This document shows positions 1 to 8,704 of a DNA stretch of 64,000 nucleotides, one piece after another; positions within the stretch are counted from its first letter, which is position 1, and each line of letters opens with the position of its first letter. The stretch is from an uncultured Pseudomonadota bacterium (lineage in GTDB: Bacteria > Pseudomonadota > Gammaproteobacteria > Burkholderiales > Rhodocyclaceae). The stretch is taken from NCBI GenBank assembly GCA_903870055.1, contig CAIQBG010000007.1:1-64000 (forward strand). Direction: 5' to 3'. The notes beneath the pieces were generated by a model, which saw only the letters and a program-made list of their open reading frames with translations, was not told the origin of the DNA and did not search any database. The position numbers and the translations under genes were made by a program.

Positions 1-978
1 GTCGTAGCAAACCTTACGCATCAGCTTGGCGCGTGGATCGAAGTTCTTGTAGACGCGGTGACCGAAGCCCATCAGCTTGAAGCTGTCGTTCTTGTCTTTG
101 GCGCGGGCAATGAACTCAGGAACGCGCGAGACGTCACCGATTTCTTCCAGCATATTCAGGCATGCTTCGTTGGCGCCACCGTGTGCAGGGCCCCACAGAC
201 AGGCGATACCGGCAGCCATGGTGGCAAACGGGTTAGCGCCCGACGAACCAGCCAGACGGACAGTCGAAGTCGATGCATTCTGCTCGTGATCAGCATGCAG
301 CGTGAAGATGATGTCCAGAGCGCGCACCAGCGTTGGGTTAGGCTTGTACTCTTCGCACGGGGTGCCGAACATCATTTGCATGAAGTTAGCGGTGTAATCC
401 AGATCATTACGTGGGTACATGAACGGCTGACCGATCGAGTACTTGTAAGTCATGGCCACAATCGTCGGCATCTTGGCGATGATGCGATTGAAGGCAACGC
501 TACGCACTTCTGGCTTCGAATAGTCTTCGCCATGGTGGTAGAAAGCCGACAGTGCTCCAACCACGCCAACCATAACGGCCATCGGGTGTGCGTCGCGGCG
601 GAAACCGTTGAAGAAACGTGTAATTTGATCATGAACCATGGTGTGGTTCTTGATGGTTTCTTCAAAGTTAACTTTTTGCTTGTTGTTTGGCAGTTCGCCG
701 TTCTTCAGCAGATAAGCGACTTCCAGGAAGTTGCACTGCTCGGCCAGTTGCTCGATCGGGAAGCCACGATACAGCAGCTCACCCTTGTCACCGTCGATGT
801 AGGTGACTTTCGACTGGCAGCTTGCCGTCGAGAGGAAACCCGAGTCATAGGTAAACAGACCGGTCTTGCCACCCAAGGAACGGATGTCAATAACATCGTT
901 ACCATGCGTACCGACCATAATCGGAAAATCAACGGCTTCCTGACCTGTAATCTGGAGTGTAGCTTTACGTTCGCTCAT
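1..978 (-). CDS. gltA: Citrate synthase (3' end cut by window edge)
   Basis: Citrate synthase condenses acetyl-CoA and oxaloacetate to citrate, the entry step of the TCA cycle. The reverse strand reads open for 326 codons from ATG at 978 to base 1. It opens [12 protein letters not shown] and later shows the family core: [13 protein letters not shown], the histidine of [11 protein letters not shown], the [10 protein letters not shown] loop and [14 protein letters not shown]. These fit the hexameric type II enzyme of about 430 residues, so roughly 100 C-terminal residues lie outside the window. It follows sdhE on the same strand after 117 bases, consistent with the sdh-gltA cluster, though that gap is long enough for its own promoter. 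Confidence 0.96.
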   Translation of the reverse strand, partial: MSERKATLQITGQEAVDFPIMVGTHGNDVIDIRSLGGKTGLFTYDSGFLSTASCQSKVTYIDGDKGELLYRGFPIEQLAEQCNFLEVAYLLKNGELPNNKQKVNFEETIKNHTMVHDQITRFFNGFRRDAHPMAVMVGVVGALSAFYHHGEDYSKPEVRSVAFNRIIAKMPTIVAMTYKYSIGQPFMYPRNDLDYTANFMQMMFGTPCEEYKPNPTLVRALDIIFTLHADHEQNASTSTVRLAGSSGANPFATMAAGIACLWGPAHGGANEACLNMLEEIGDVSRVPEFIARAKDKNDSFKLMGFGHRVYKNFDPRAKLMRKVCYD

Positions 979-1095
979 TTGAATCGTCCCAAAGAATGAG
1001 GTGATAGACAGTGACACGGGATGGTCGATACAGCTTGTAATTCGTTTTTGCCATAACATTGGCAGCATACCGCCAACGTAAACGGCGAGACTTAC
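979..1095 (-). other. sdhE-gltA intergenic region with short inverted repeat
   Basis: This 117-base spacer separates sdhE from gltA. It holds an imperfect dyad at 1059-1076 (TTGGC, 8 bases, GCCAA) with no following T run, so it does not look like an intrinsic terminator. It may be a regulatory site for gltA. No clear -35/-10 pair was recognised. Confidence 0.3.
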
Positions 1096-1338
1096 TCAGT
1101 GCTTACGGATGGCTGCAATGACCTCGATTTCAACAGGATCTTCTGCATCAACCTTGCCACTGATTAGCGCCCAGAGGTCATGGTCTTCCATGGCTACCAG
1201 GTCAATAAAGGTTTTTACCTGCGGTTCCGTCAGCTGATTAAAGCCGTTATCGAGAAAGCGGCCGAGCGTGATATCCAGCTCAAGCAGTGCGCGACGCGTA
1301 CAGTGCCAACGCAACTTATTGAGTTCATGGAGTTCCAT
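1096..1338 (-). CDS. sdhE: Succinate dehydrogenase FAD assembly factor SdhE
   Basis: SdhE (YgfY, Sdh5 family) is a small cytoplasmic protein that promotes covalent attachment of FAD to SdhA. The 80-residue length, the W-x-C-x-R-R start of helix 1 (LRWHCTRRALLELD), the central FLD segment and the DxDLWALI segment fit the family. It lies between sdhB and gltA, 32 bases after sdhB, as expected for the sdh operon. One oddity: the family's conserved RGxxE motif reads R-A-L-L-E here, because the codon is GCA rather than a glycine codon. The glycine is known to matter in E. coli SdhE. The family call is firm; full activity is not shown. Confidence 0.92.
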   Translation of the reverse strand: MELHELNKLRWHCTRRALLELDITLGRFLDNGFNQLTEPQVKTFIDLVAMEDHDLWALISGKVDAEDPVEIEVIAAIRKH

Positions 1339-1370
1339 ACTTGACCGCTTCCTTATTCGATAGATCGCGC

Positions 1371-2081
1371 TTAAACGGCGCGACGCACCATCATGTCTTT
1401 GATCTTGCCGATGGCCTTTGTCGGGTTCAAACCCTTAGGACAGACATCAACACAGTTCATGATGGTGTGGCAACGGAACAGGCGGTACGGATCGTCCAGG
1501 TTGTCTAGACGTTCGTTTGTTGCCTGATCGCGTGTATCGGCGATGAAGCGGTAAGCAGCCAGCAGGCCGGCCGGACCAACAAACTTGTCCGGATTCCACC
1601 AGAAAGACGGGCAAGAGGTCGAACAACAGGCGCACAGAATGCACTCGTACAGGCCGTTGAGTTCTTCACGATCTTCTGGCGACTGCAGACGCTCACGCTC
1701 AGGCGGCGGATCGTTATTGATCAGGTACGGCTTGATCGAGTGGTACTGCTTGAAGAACTGGGTCATATCGACGATCAGATCGCGAACGACTGGCAGACCA
1801 GGCAGTGGACGCAGTACGATTGGCTGCTTGAGGCTGTCAACATCGGTCAGGCAGGCCAGACCATTCTTACCGTTGATGTTCATGGCATCCGAGCCACAAA
1901 CACCTTCACGGCATGAACGGCGGAAGGAGATCAGATCATCCTTGGCTTTCAGCTTAACCAGGGCGTCTAGCAGCTTCTTGTCGCTAGGCTCCAGTTCAAC
2001 CGAAATGTCCTGCATGTATGGCGCATCGTCCTTATCCGGATCGTAGCGGTACACCTTGAAATGCACAGTACGCATAGTCAT
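1371..2081 (-). CDS. sdhB: Succinate dehydrogenase iron-sulfur subunit
   Basis: SdhB carries electrons from the SdhA flavin to ubiquinone through three Fe-S clusters on the inner face of the membrane. The 236 residues show the [2Fe-2S] motif (C57, C62, D65, C77 in SCREGVCGSD and GLAC). They also show the two clusters' cysteines in CILCACCSTSCP and in CHTIMNCVDVCPKGLNP. A strong GGAGG stands 8 bases before the ATG at 2081, which supports this start over the ATG two codons later. It follows sdhA by 16 bases in one operon. Confidence 0.97.
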   Translation of the reverse strand: MTMRTVHFKVYRYDPDKDDAPYMQDISVELEPSDKKLLDALVKLKAKDDLISFRRSCREGVCGSDAMNINGKNGLACLTDVDSLKQPIVLRPLPGLPVVRDLIVDMTQFFKQYHSIKPYLINNDPPPERERLQSPEDREELNGLYECILCACCSTSCPSFWWNPDKFVGPAGLLAAYRFIADTRDQATNERLDNLDDPYRLFRCHTIMNCVDVCPKGLNPTKAIGKIKDMMVRRAV

Positions 2082-2097
2082 GTTTCTATCCTCCGGA

Positions 2098-3882
2098 TTA
2101 GTAGGTACGTGTCTTCAACTCAACCGACGGGGCCGTCAGTGGAATCAGATTCACAGGCTTGTACTCGATGTGGTTATCACTACCGAACCACAGGGTGTGC
2201 TTGAGCCAATTTGGATCATCACGGCCGTTCGGATGTTCCGGCGTATCCGGTGCATCGTCACGCACGTGGGCGCCGCGCGATTCCTTACGGTTCTCGGCGG
2301 AGATCATGGTGGCCTTGGCCACTTCGATCAGGTTTTCCAGTTCAAGGGCTTCGACACGAGCGGTGTTAAACACCATCGATTTGTCCTTGATGCCAACCTT
2401 TTTGACGCGCTCGGCAACCTCAAGGATTTCCTTGACGCCCTGCTTCATGTCGTCGCCGAAACGGAACACGCCAGCGTTGAGCTGCATGATACGTTGCATG
2501 GCCGCACGTACATCAAACATGCTTTCGCCGTTTTCTTGCGTGTCGATGCGCTTCACGCGGGCCAGTGATGGCGCCGCTGCGTTATCAGGCAGCGGACGCA
2601 ATGGCAAGCCATTCTTGATCGCTTCAACGACAGACTCACCAGCCGACTTACCAAAGACCAGCAGATCTAGCAGCGAGTTGGTGCCCAGACGGTTGGCGCC
2701 GTGCACTGAGGCACAGGCACATTCGCCAGCAGCGTAAAAGCCCGTAACCGGAGTGCTTGGGTTGCCGTTTTGCGGCACAACCACTTCACCACGATAGTTC
2801 GTCGGGATACCACCCATCTGATAGTGACAGGTTGGCACAACCGGGATCGGGGTCTGGATCGGATCTACACCGGCGAATTCGATAGCGATTTCGCGGATGC
2901 CCGGCAGACGCTTCATGATGGTTTCAGGCGGGAGGTGGGTGATATCGAGCAGGACATAGTCCTTGTTAATACCGCAACCACGGCCTTCTTTGATTTCAGT
3001 GGCCATTGCACGCGAAACGATGTCACGCGAAGCCAGATCCTTCAGGTTCGGGGCATAACGTTCCATGAAACGTTCGCCATCGGCGTTACGGAGGATACCG
3101 CCCTCACCGCGCACACCTTCGGTAATCAGCACACCTGCGCCGGCAACACCGGTCGGGTGGAACTGCCAGAATTCCATGTCTTCCAGCGGGATACCGGCAC
3201 GAACGGCCATACCCAGACCGTCACCGGTATTAATGAAAGCATTGGTCGACGAAGCGTAGATACGACCCGCACCGCCGGTGGCGAAAATCACTGCCTTGGC
3301 GTGGAAGATCGATACTTCACCGGTTTCCATGTCGAGGGCGGTAACACCGATCACAGCACCCGAATCGTCACGGATCAGATCAAGCGCCATCCACTCCACG
3401 AAGAACTGGGTGTTGGCACGAACGTTACGCTGATACATGGCGTGCAGCATGGCATGACCGGTACGGTCAGCGGCAGCACAGGAGCGGTTAACCGGCTTTT
3501 CACCGAAGTTCTGCGAATGGCCGCCGAACGGACGCTGATAAATCTTGCCGTTGTCCAGACGGTCAAACGGCATACCGTAGTGTTCGAGTTCAACGACACA
3601 CTCGGTGGCTTTACGCACCATGAATTCGATGGCGTCTTGGTCACCCAGCCAATCCGAACCCTTAACGGTGTCGTACATGTGCCACATCCAGTGGTCTTCA
3701 TTCACGTTACCCAGCGGTGCAGCAACGCCACCCTGTGCAGCAACCGTATGTGAACGGGTCGGGAATACCTTGGTCAGCACAGCGGTCTTTAGACCAGCCT
3801 CGGCAACCTGGAGCGCAGCGCGCAAACCAGAACCACCAGCACCAACGATTACTACATCATATTTATGAACGGGGATGCTCAT
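2098..3882 (-). CDS. sdhA: Succinate dehydrogenase flavoprotein subunit
   Basis: SdhA oxidises succinate to fumarate using covalently bound FAD. The N-terminal Rossmann motif DVVIVGAGGSGLRAAL is followed by SHTVAAQGG, whose H45 matches the FAD-linking histidine. HRATAHG-type and catalytic segments are replaced in order by GHAMLHAMY, FHPTGVAGAG and the C-terminal HTLWF. An upstream in-frame ATG at 3915 would add 11 residues inside sdhD. The ATG at 3882 is preferred because GGAG lies 9 bases upstream and the product then starts MSIPVHKYDVV, as in relatives. The 594-residue length is normal. It begins 2 bases after the sdhD stop. Confidence 0.97.
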   Translation of the reverse strand: MSIPVHKYDVVIVGAGGSGLRAALQVAEAGLKTAVLTKVFPTRSHTVAAQGGVAAPLGNVNEDHWMWHMYDTVKGSDWLGDQDAIEFMVRKATECVVELEHYGMPFDRLDNGKIYQRPFGGHSQNFGEKPVNRSCAAADRTGHAMLHAMYQRNVRANTQFFVEWMALDLIRDDSGAVIGVTALDMETGEVSIFHAKAVIFATGGAGRIYASSTNAFINTGDGLGMAVRAGIPLEDMEFWQFHPTGVAGAGVLITEGVRGEGGILRNADGERFMERYAPNLKDLASRDIVSRAMATEIKEGRGCGINKDYVLLDITHLPPETIMKRLPGIREIAIEFAGVDPIQTPIPVVPTCHYQMGGIPTNYRGEVVVPQNGNPSTPVTGFYAAGECACASVHGANRLGTNSLLDLLVFGKSAGESVVEAIKNGLPLRPLPDNAAAPSLARVKRIDTQENGESMFDVRAAMQRIMQLNAGVFRFGDDMKQGVKEILEVAERVKKVGIKDKSMVFNTARVEALELENLIEVAKATMISAENRKESRGAHVRDDAPDTPEHPNGRDDPNWLKHTLWFGSDNHIEYKPVNLIPLTAPSVELKTRTY

Positions 3883-3884
3883 TT

Positions 3885-4235
3885 TTACAGGCTCCACAGA
3901 ATCTTGCTGGCCCAACCGGCATAACCGATCAGAACGGCGATAGTCAGGACATGCAGCGACAGGCGAATGCTGGTCGGCTTAACGTAGTCCATCCACAGGT
4001 CACGGATACCAATCCATGCGTGGTAGAAAAGGCTCAGGAAGAACAGGAAGGTCACAAACTTCATGAAGCCGTTGGCAAAAATAGCGCGCCAGGCATCGGC
4101 TGTACCCGGCTGAACAACCAGCACGGCAACCAAGAAGATGATGGTGTAGATGGCCATCAGCACGGCAGTTGCGCGCTGAGCAATCCAGGTAGTGAGGCCG
4201 TAGTGGGCCCCGACAACGTTACGTTTCATTACCAC
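3885..4235 (-). CDS. sdhD: Succinate dehydrogenase membrane anchor subunit SdhD
   Basis: SdhD, with SdhC, anchors the dehydrogenase in the inner membrane, binds heme b and forms the quinone site. The 116 residues contain three hydrophobic segments (about 18-40, 52-75 and 92-113). The motif HAWIGIRDLWMDYVKP supplies the expected heme histidine and the quinone-site Asp-Tyr pair. The start overlaps the end of sdhC by 7 bases, suggesting translational coupling. Confidence 0.94.
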   Translation of the reverse strand: MVMKRNVVGAHYGLTTWIAQRATAVLMAIYTIIFLVAVLVVQPGTADAWRAIFANGFMKFVTFLFFLSLFYHAWIGIRDLWMDYVKPTSIRLSLHVLTIAVLIGYAGWASKILWSL

Positions 4236-4621
4236 AGCAGAGTCCCCCCAATAACAGCGGTGAGCGTCAGGCTGACGATCAGAACCAGGCCGGCCGACTT
4301 ACGGGCAGACGGCAGATCAATGCCGATATGCCAGTCGAGCAGTAGAAAGCGGATGCCTGCGCAGAAGTGATGCAGATAAGCCCAGATCAAGCCCAGCAAA
4401 ACCAGCTTGCCAATCGGGTTTGCTACAACGGCCTGAACGCATTCAAAACCACCGTCACTCAGACTCCACTGGAACAGCGCCAGGATGAGCGGCAGACACA
4501 GAAATAGTCCGACGCCACTAAGGCGATGCAGGATGGAGACTTTGCCCGGCAGGGGCAAACGGATCGTTTTCAGGTCCAAATTCTTTGGACGCTGCTTCTT
4601 CTTGATGGCTAACTCTGTCAT
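4229..4621 (-). CDS. sdhC: Succinate dehydrogenase cytochrome b556 subunit SdhC
   Basis: SdhC is the first gene of the sdhCDAB operon and the larger heme-binding membrane anchor. The 130 residues contain RPKNLDLKTIRLPLPGKVSILHRLSGVG (described here by its key elements RPKNLDL, the HRLSG entry to helix 1) and the YLHHFCAGIRFLLLD heme-side motif, with three membrane helices. ATG at 4621 is chosen because AAGGA lies 7 bases upstream. An in-frame TTG six codons earlier has no such site. A TACAAT box at 4658-4663 fits a promoter for the operon. Confidence 0.94.
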   Translation of the reverse strand: MTELAIKKKQRPKNLDLKTIRLPLPGKVSILHRLSGVGLFLCLPLILALFQWSLSDGGFECVQAVVANPIGKLVLLGLIWAYLHHFCAGIRFLLLDWHIGIDLPSARKSAGLVLIVSLTLTAVIGGTLLW

Positions 4622-4657
4622 GTGTTTTCCTTCGATCAAGACTACCTAGAACTTGAG

Positions 4658-4663
4658 ATTGTA
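4658..4663 (-). promoter_or_regulatory. Candidate -10 box of the sdhCDAB operon
   Basis: On the minus strand TACAAT lies 37 bases before the sdhC start. An A-rich tract (4702-4725) sits farther upstream and could act as an UP element. No good -35 hexamer is visible, so an activator may be needed; the promoter is inferred. Confidence 0.4.
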
Positions 4664-4742
4664 GCCGAAGCCGGGAGCGATGGAATCCCCCCGGAGCCGG
4701 TTTTCTTAAGCTTTTTTTAATGGAATAGGCCGACGCTCAGAT

Positions 4743-4759
4743 TTGGTGCAGCGCACCAA
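4743..4759. promoter_or_regulatory. 17-bp perfect palindrome, candidate operator
   Basis: TTGGTGC-AGC-GCACCAA is a perfect dyad with 7-base arms. It lies 9 bases beyond the GntR stop codon and about 120 bases upstream of sdhC. Neither strand shows a T run after it, so a terminator role is unlikely. Size and symmetry fit a site for a dimeric GntR-type regulator. Confidence 0.45.
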
Positions 4760-4768
4760 TCCTGTGCT

Positions 4769-5515
4769 TCAACCCAACTCATTGAAATAGTGGTGATTTA
4801 CCGTGGAGTACAAACCGCGTCGCCATTCGGCGGCCCGATCACCGTAGGTGAAAGCAGTACGCTCGACACTTAATAGCGGGGTTCCCACGTCCAGATCGAG
4901 CAGTTGCGCTGCCATCGCGTCTGCTGCAACGGCCCGGATCTTCTCTTCGGCACGCACCATGCGCACGCCAAAGAGCGATTCAAAGAGTGTGTAGAGCGAG
5001 CGATCCGAGGTGCGCAGCTGCTCCAGGGTCAGATCCGGGAACAGATCTGCCGGCAGATAGATTTCATCAACCACCATGGGCTTAGCATCGAGGCGAAGAA
5101 TCCGGCGCAGCTGAATCACCGGATCGCCATAAGGAATTGAGAGCGCTTTGGCCACTTCCTGCCCAGCTCGCAGCGTCAGGCACTCCAGCGGCTCACTGCG
5201 TGAACGCGGCACACCGCCCTGGTCGGGCACCAGGCGCAGAAACCGGAAAAAAGCCCGTGGATCGGCATGGGTCGCTACAAAGGTGCCCTTCCCCTGGCGA
5301 CGCACCAGCAGGTTTTCGGCAGCTAATTCATCAATCGCACGGCGCACCGTGCCTTGGCTCACTTCGAATCGGGCGGCCAGATCCATTTCGCTAGGGATCA
5401 TTTCCCCGGGCTGCCATTCCTTGTCGGCGAGCGCTTGAACAATCAGGTCTTGTATCTGACGATAGAGTGGCCGAAACGCAGGTACTGAGGCCGGAACGGA
5501 TGTATATGAAGACAT
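4769..5515 (-). CDS. GntR-family (HutC/UTRA) transcriptional regulator
   Basis: The 248-residue product has an N-terminal winged helix (about 14-82), with PLYRQIQDLI, the recognition helix region SEMDLAARFEVSQGTVRRAIDEL and the wing RRQGKGTFV. A UTRA ligand-binding domain fills about 95-240. UTRA regulators usually sense a small metabolite and act as repressors. It lies between sdhC and the divergent mdh, so TCA-cycle genes are likely targets; this is inference from position. The 110-base spacer to mdh contains the mdh promoter, and a perfect palindrome follows its stop codon. The ligand is unknown. Confidence 0.9.
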   Translation of the reverse strand: MSSYTSVPASVPAFRPLYRQIQDLIVQALADKEWQPGEMIPSEMDLAARFEVSQGTVRRAIDELAAENLLVRRQGKGTFVATHADPRAFFRFLRLVPDQGGVPRSRSEPLECLTLRAGQEVAKALSIPYGDPVIQLRRILRLDAKPMVVDEIYLPADLFPDLTLEQLRTSDRSLYTLFESLFGVRMVRAEEKIRAVAADAMAAQLLDLDVGTPLLSVERTAFTYGDRAAEWRRGLYSTVNHHYFNELG

Positions 5516-5551
5516 GGGCGTATTTCAGCACAGTTTTGGTTGCTTTGCGCA

Positions 5552-5580
5552 TTGACAGCAACCCACCGCCCCTCTAACAT
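5552..5580 (+). promoter_or_regulatory. Sigma-70 promoter of mdh
   Basis: A consensus -35 TTGACA (5552-5557) is followed after 17 bases by TAACAT (5575-5580). The predicted transcript would start near 5587 with a leader of about 39 bases ending in a GAGGAG ribosome site before the mdh ATG. Confidence 0.7.
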
Positions 5581-5625
5581 CGAAAAGTTACACCTAAACT
5601 TCAAAAAATTTCGAGGAGTCTACTC

Positions 5626-6618
5626 ATGTCCAAAGCGCCTATGCGCGTCGCCATCACCGGCGCCGCTGGTCAGATCGGTTATAGCCTGCTGTTCCGTATT
5701 GCTTCCGGCGAAATGCTGGGCAAGGATCAGCCCGTCATTCTTCAACTGCTCGACCTGCCACAAGCCCAGAAGGCTGTTCAAGGCGTCATGATGGAGCTGG
5801 ATGACTGCGCCTTCCCGCTGCTGGCTGGCATGGTTGCTACCGATGACCCAAATGTTGCGTTCAAAGACGCCGACGTCTGCCTGCTGGTTGGCGCCCGTCC
5901 GCGCGGCCCAGGCATGGAACGTGCCGATCTACTGCAAGCCAACGGCGCTATCTTCACCGTTCAAGGTGAAGCCATTGCCAAGAATGCCAAAGAAGACGTC
6001 AAGGTTCTGGTCGTAGGCAACCCATGTAACACCAATGCCCTGATTGCTGGCGCTGCTGCCCGTAAGGTTGGCCGCACCAATCCAAACAACTACCACGGCA
6101 TGCTGCGTCTGGATCACAACCGCGCGCTGACCCAACTGGCCCAGAAGGCAAACCGTCCGGTTTCGTCTTTGCAGAAGCTGGTGGTCTGGGGTAACCACTC
6201 GCCATCGATGTACGCTGACTACCGCTTCTGTACCTCGAACGGTGACAGCGTCAAGAGCCTGATCAACGATGCAGCCTGGAACAACGATGTGTTCCTGCCA
6301 ACCGTCGGCAAGCGCGGCGCTGCCATTATTGATGCGCGCGGTCTGTCGTCGGCTGCTTCGGCTGCCAACGCTGCTATCGATCACATCCATGACTGGCACC
6401 TGGGTTCAGACCAATGGGTCACCATGGGCATTCCTGCACCAGCCGACAACGGCTACGGCATTCCGGAAGGCATCGTTTTCGGTTTCCCATGCGAGTGCAA
6501 GGGTGGCAAGTTCACTCTGATCAAGGGCCTGGAAGTCGATGAGTACTCGAAGGGCAAGATCGCTCTGACCCTGAAGGAACTGACCGACGAGAAGGAAGCT
6601 GTTGCTTCAATGCTGTAA
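5626..6618 (+). CDS. mdh: Malate dehydrogenase
   Basis: NAD-dependent malate dehydrogenase interconverts malate and oxaloacetate in the TCA cycle. The 330 residues start with the dinucleotide motif [15 protein letters not shown]. They contain the mobile loop [15 protein letters not shown], the substrate pair in RLDHNRA and the catalytic histidine in [10 protein letters not shown]. This is the cytosolic-like (type 2) branch common in betaproteobacteria. GAGGAG lies 8 bases upstream of the ATG, and a strong promoter and terminator make it a single transcription unit, divergent from the GntR gene. Confidence 0.97.
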   Translation: MSKAPMRVAITGAAGQIGYSLLFRIASGEMLGKDQPVILQLLDLPQAQKAVQGVMMELDDCAFPLLAGMVATDDPNVAFKDADVCLLVGARPRGPGMERADLLQANGAIFTVQGEAIAKNAKEDVKVLVVGNPCNTNALIAGAAARKVGRTNPNNYHGMLRLDHNRALTQLAQKANRPVSSLQKLVVWGNHSPSMYADYRFCTSNGDSVKSLINDAAWNNDVFLPTVGKRGAAIIDARGLSSAASAANAAIDHIHDWHLGSDQWVTMGIPAPADNGYGIPEGIVFGFPCECKGGKFTLIKGLEVDEYSKGKIALTLKELTDEKEAVASML

Positions 6619-6639
6619 TCAGATTTACTGATTGCACGG

Positions 6640-6674
6640 CAAAAGGGTCACGCTTGCGTGGCCCTTTTGCTTTA
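6640..6674 (+). terminator. Intrinsic terminator after mdh
   Basis: Two 13-base arms, CAAAAGGGTCACG and CGTGGCCCTTTTG, pair around a CTTG loop with one G-T wobble and run into a T-rich end. It should separate mdh from the lyase gene. Confidence 0.8.
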
Positions 6675-6729
6675 TCCTTGCAGACTACGCAATTCCCCGC
6701 CTTTACCTGATTTAGATGAGTCACCGATC

Positions 6730-7755
6730 ATGACGCAAGCCGCTACCAACCCCGCCCTGACACCTGACGACGTTTTGTTTCCCGGCGAGAAACCCTTTCC
6801 GATGTTACCGGCAGTAGACCACTACTGCGGTTCGGAAAAACTGATGAAAAAAGCGATGGCGATTCAAGCCGAGATCGCCGCAGAGTACGGCCCTCTGGCC
6901 ATGGATATCACCTGTGATTGCGAAGATGGCGCCGCAGCCGGTAACGAAAAGGCGCATGCCGAACTGTGCGTCGCCATGATCAACTCTAGTGACAACCAGT
7001 TTGGCCGTGTCGGCGCGCGCATTCATGACGTGACACACGATCACTGGAAAGACGATCTGGAAATTCTTGTGGGTGGCGCAGGCAATCGACTGCCATTCAT
7101 CACCTTGCCCAAACCACGTGGCATTGAAGACGTCCGCCTGTTTCTTAAAGAGCTGCGCGCTGTAGAACAACGTCACGGCATTGCTCGGCCCATCCCAGCG
7201 CACGTGCTCATCGAAACTCACGGTGCCCTAAATGAAGTGTGGGATATCGCTGCGCTTGACGGGATCGAATCGCTGGACTTCGGCCTGATGGATTTTGTTT
7301 CAGGTCACTTCGGCGCAATCCCCGGCAGCGCCATGAAGAGTCCCGGTCAGTTCGATCACCCACTCGTCCGTCGCGCCAAGCTGGAAATTTCCAGCGCTGC
7401 GCTCGGCCATGGCAAGGTCCCATCGCACAACGTAACAACGGAACTCTCCGATCTGGAATACATCCGTCGCGATGCCGATCGTGCGCGCCAAGAATTTGGC
7501 TATCTGCGCATGTGGAGTATTCACCCGGTGCAGATCCGCCCGATCCTTGATGCCATGAGCCCCGATTTCTCCGAAGTGCAAGACGCTGCCGAGATTGTGA
7601 GTGCGGCAGCCGATGCCGACTGGGGCCCGATCCGTCACAACGGCAAGTTGCAGGATCGCGCAGCCTACCGCTACTACTGGACGCTCCTCAAGCGTGCCCG
7701 TAGCACCGGGGTTCCCCTTCCTACTGGCATTGCCGAACGCTTTTTTACTGCTTGA
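6730..7755 (+). CDS. HpcH/HpaI aldolase / CitE-like CoA-ester lyase
   Basis: The 341-residue product belongs to the aldolase TIM-barrel family of citrate lyase beta subunits and malyl-CoA lyases, which cleave or form 3-hydroxyacyl-CoA esters with Mg. Visible elements are ITCDCEDGAAAGNE, LPKPRGIEDV, the metal-binding glutamate in HVLIETHGAL, SLDFGLMDFVSGHFG and SIHPVQIRPI near the C terminus. ATG at 6730 is preferred; an in-frame ATG at 6658 lies inside the mdh terminator. No citrate lyase alpha or gamma subunit is nearby, so it is probably a stand-alone enzyme. Position beside mdh suggests malyl-CoA-type chemistry, which is inference. Confidence 0.88.
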   Translation: MTQAATNPALTPDDVLFPGEKPFPMLPAVDHYCGSEKLMKKAMAIQAEIAAEYGPLAMDITCDCEDGAAAGNEKAHAELCVAMINSSDNQFGRVGARIHDVTHDHWKDDLEILVGGAGNRLPFITLPKPRGIEDVRLFLKELRAVEQRHGIARPIPAHVLIETHGALNEVWDIAALDGIESLDFGLMDFVSGHFGAIPGSAMKSPGQFDHPLVRRAKLEISSAALGHGKVPSHNVTTELSDLEYIRRDADRARQEFGYLRMWSIHPVQIRPILDAMSPDFSEVQDAAEIVSAAADADWGPIRHNGKLQDRAAYRYYWTLLKRARSTGVPLPTGIAERFFTA

Positions 7756-8630
7756 TGACTATGACGCAAGATACTGCCCCAGACCACGATATCGCCCTTA
7801 TTGAATTCAAGGGCACCACCCTGCCCGTATTGGCCATCACATTACGTAGCCTGGACCCCAAGGAATTGACCAGTGCTGGCAGCACCCTGTTTGGTGAAGG
7901 TGCCTTTTTTGATGGCGATCTGGCCGTGCTTGACCTGAGCCAACTCATTGCCTGGCCCGAGCAGATCGAATGGACGTTAATCGTTCAGTTACTCACCACG
8001 CATGGCCTACGTGTGCTCGGTGTCACGCGCGGTAATTCTGCGCTAACCGAATCAGCAGCTAATGCAGGCTTACCTGCGCTGGCTCTAAGCGCAGGTCGTT
8101 CAGTTAAACCGGCTCCAGTAGCCAAGAAAACTGCGGTTGCCGATCCGGAACTCGACAAGATTCCAGCCAGCCTGCGCAAAACGCCTGCGCCAGAAGCATC
8201 CCCAGCAGCACCTGCAGAAGCCGCCAAGGCTGAACCTGATGAAGCGCTATTGGACAATCCCGGCACGCTCATCATTGACCGCCCACTACGCTCTGGCCAA
8301 CAGGTTTACGCACGTGGCGGCGATCTGGTGATTCTAGCTGCCGTCAATCCAGGTGCCGAAGTAATTGCTGATGGCAATATTCATGTTTATGCCCCACTCC
8401 GCGGTCGCGCTCTGGCTGGCGCACGTGGTAACGCGCAGGCACGGATTCTAACGACTGTTTTTGCGGCCGAACTGGTGTCCATCGCCGGCATCTACCGTAC
8501 TTTTGAAGATGGTGTACCGGCCAAGCTGGCCAATCAGCCGGTTCAGGTACGTCTGGCACAGGAACCCGTGGTTTCTATCTCTACAGGGCAGAAATCACGC
8601 CTTGAAATCGATATTCTTCGCGTGGATTAA
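7755..8630 (+). CDS. minC: Septum site-determining protein MinC
   Basis: MinC inhibits FtsZ assembly away from midcell. The 291-residue protein has an N-terminal FtsZ-interacting domain (about 10-115) and an Ala/Pro/Glu-rich linker (about 120-175). The C-terminal beta-helix dimerisation and MinD-binding domain includes RSGQQVYARGGDLVIL, GAEVIADGNIHVYAPLRGRA and the AELVSIAGIY end. The ATG at 7755 shares one base with the lyase stop (TGATG), suggesting coupling. A second ATG at 7761 is an equally possible start. Confidence 0.95.
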   Translation: MTMTQDTAPDHDIALIEFKGTTLPVLAITLRSLDPKELTSAGSTLFGEGAFFDGDLAVLDLSQLIAWPEQIEWTLIVQLLTTHGLRVLGVTRGNSALTESAANAGLPALALSAGRSVKPAPVAKKTAVADPELDKIPASLRKTPAPEASPAAPAEAAKAEPDEALLDNPGTLIIDRPLRSGQQVYARGGDLVILAAVNPGAEVIADGNIHVYAPLRGRALAGARGNAQARILTTVFAAELVSIAGIYRTFEDGVPAKLANQPVQVRLAQEPVVSISTGQKSRLEIDILRVD

Positions 8631-8704
8631 GCCCCGGACACCCTAAGGGCGTGCCGAATCGGCTAAAATTAGCAAAATTCTACTATCTAGTTCCGGGAGC
8701 AGAT

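Noticed and set aside
58-999. 313-residue open frame antisense to gltA
   Set aside because: It is the mirror of a clear citrate synthase gene, has no recognisable motif and no ribosome site; codon structure follows gltA.
2770-3753. 327-residue open frame antisense to sdhA
   Set aside because: Shadow of sdhA in the opposite strand with low-complexity His/Thr-rich translation and no family features.
4743-4759. Terminator for the GntR gene
   Set aside because: The dyad has no T run on either side, so it was scored as a candidate operator instead.
6730-7755. Citrate lyase complex
   Set aside because: Only the beta-type subunit is present; no citF, citD or accessory genes are nearby, so a stand-alone CoA-ester lyase is more likely.
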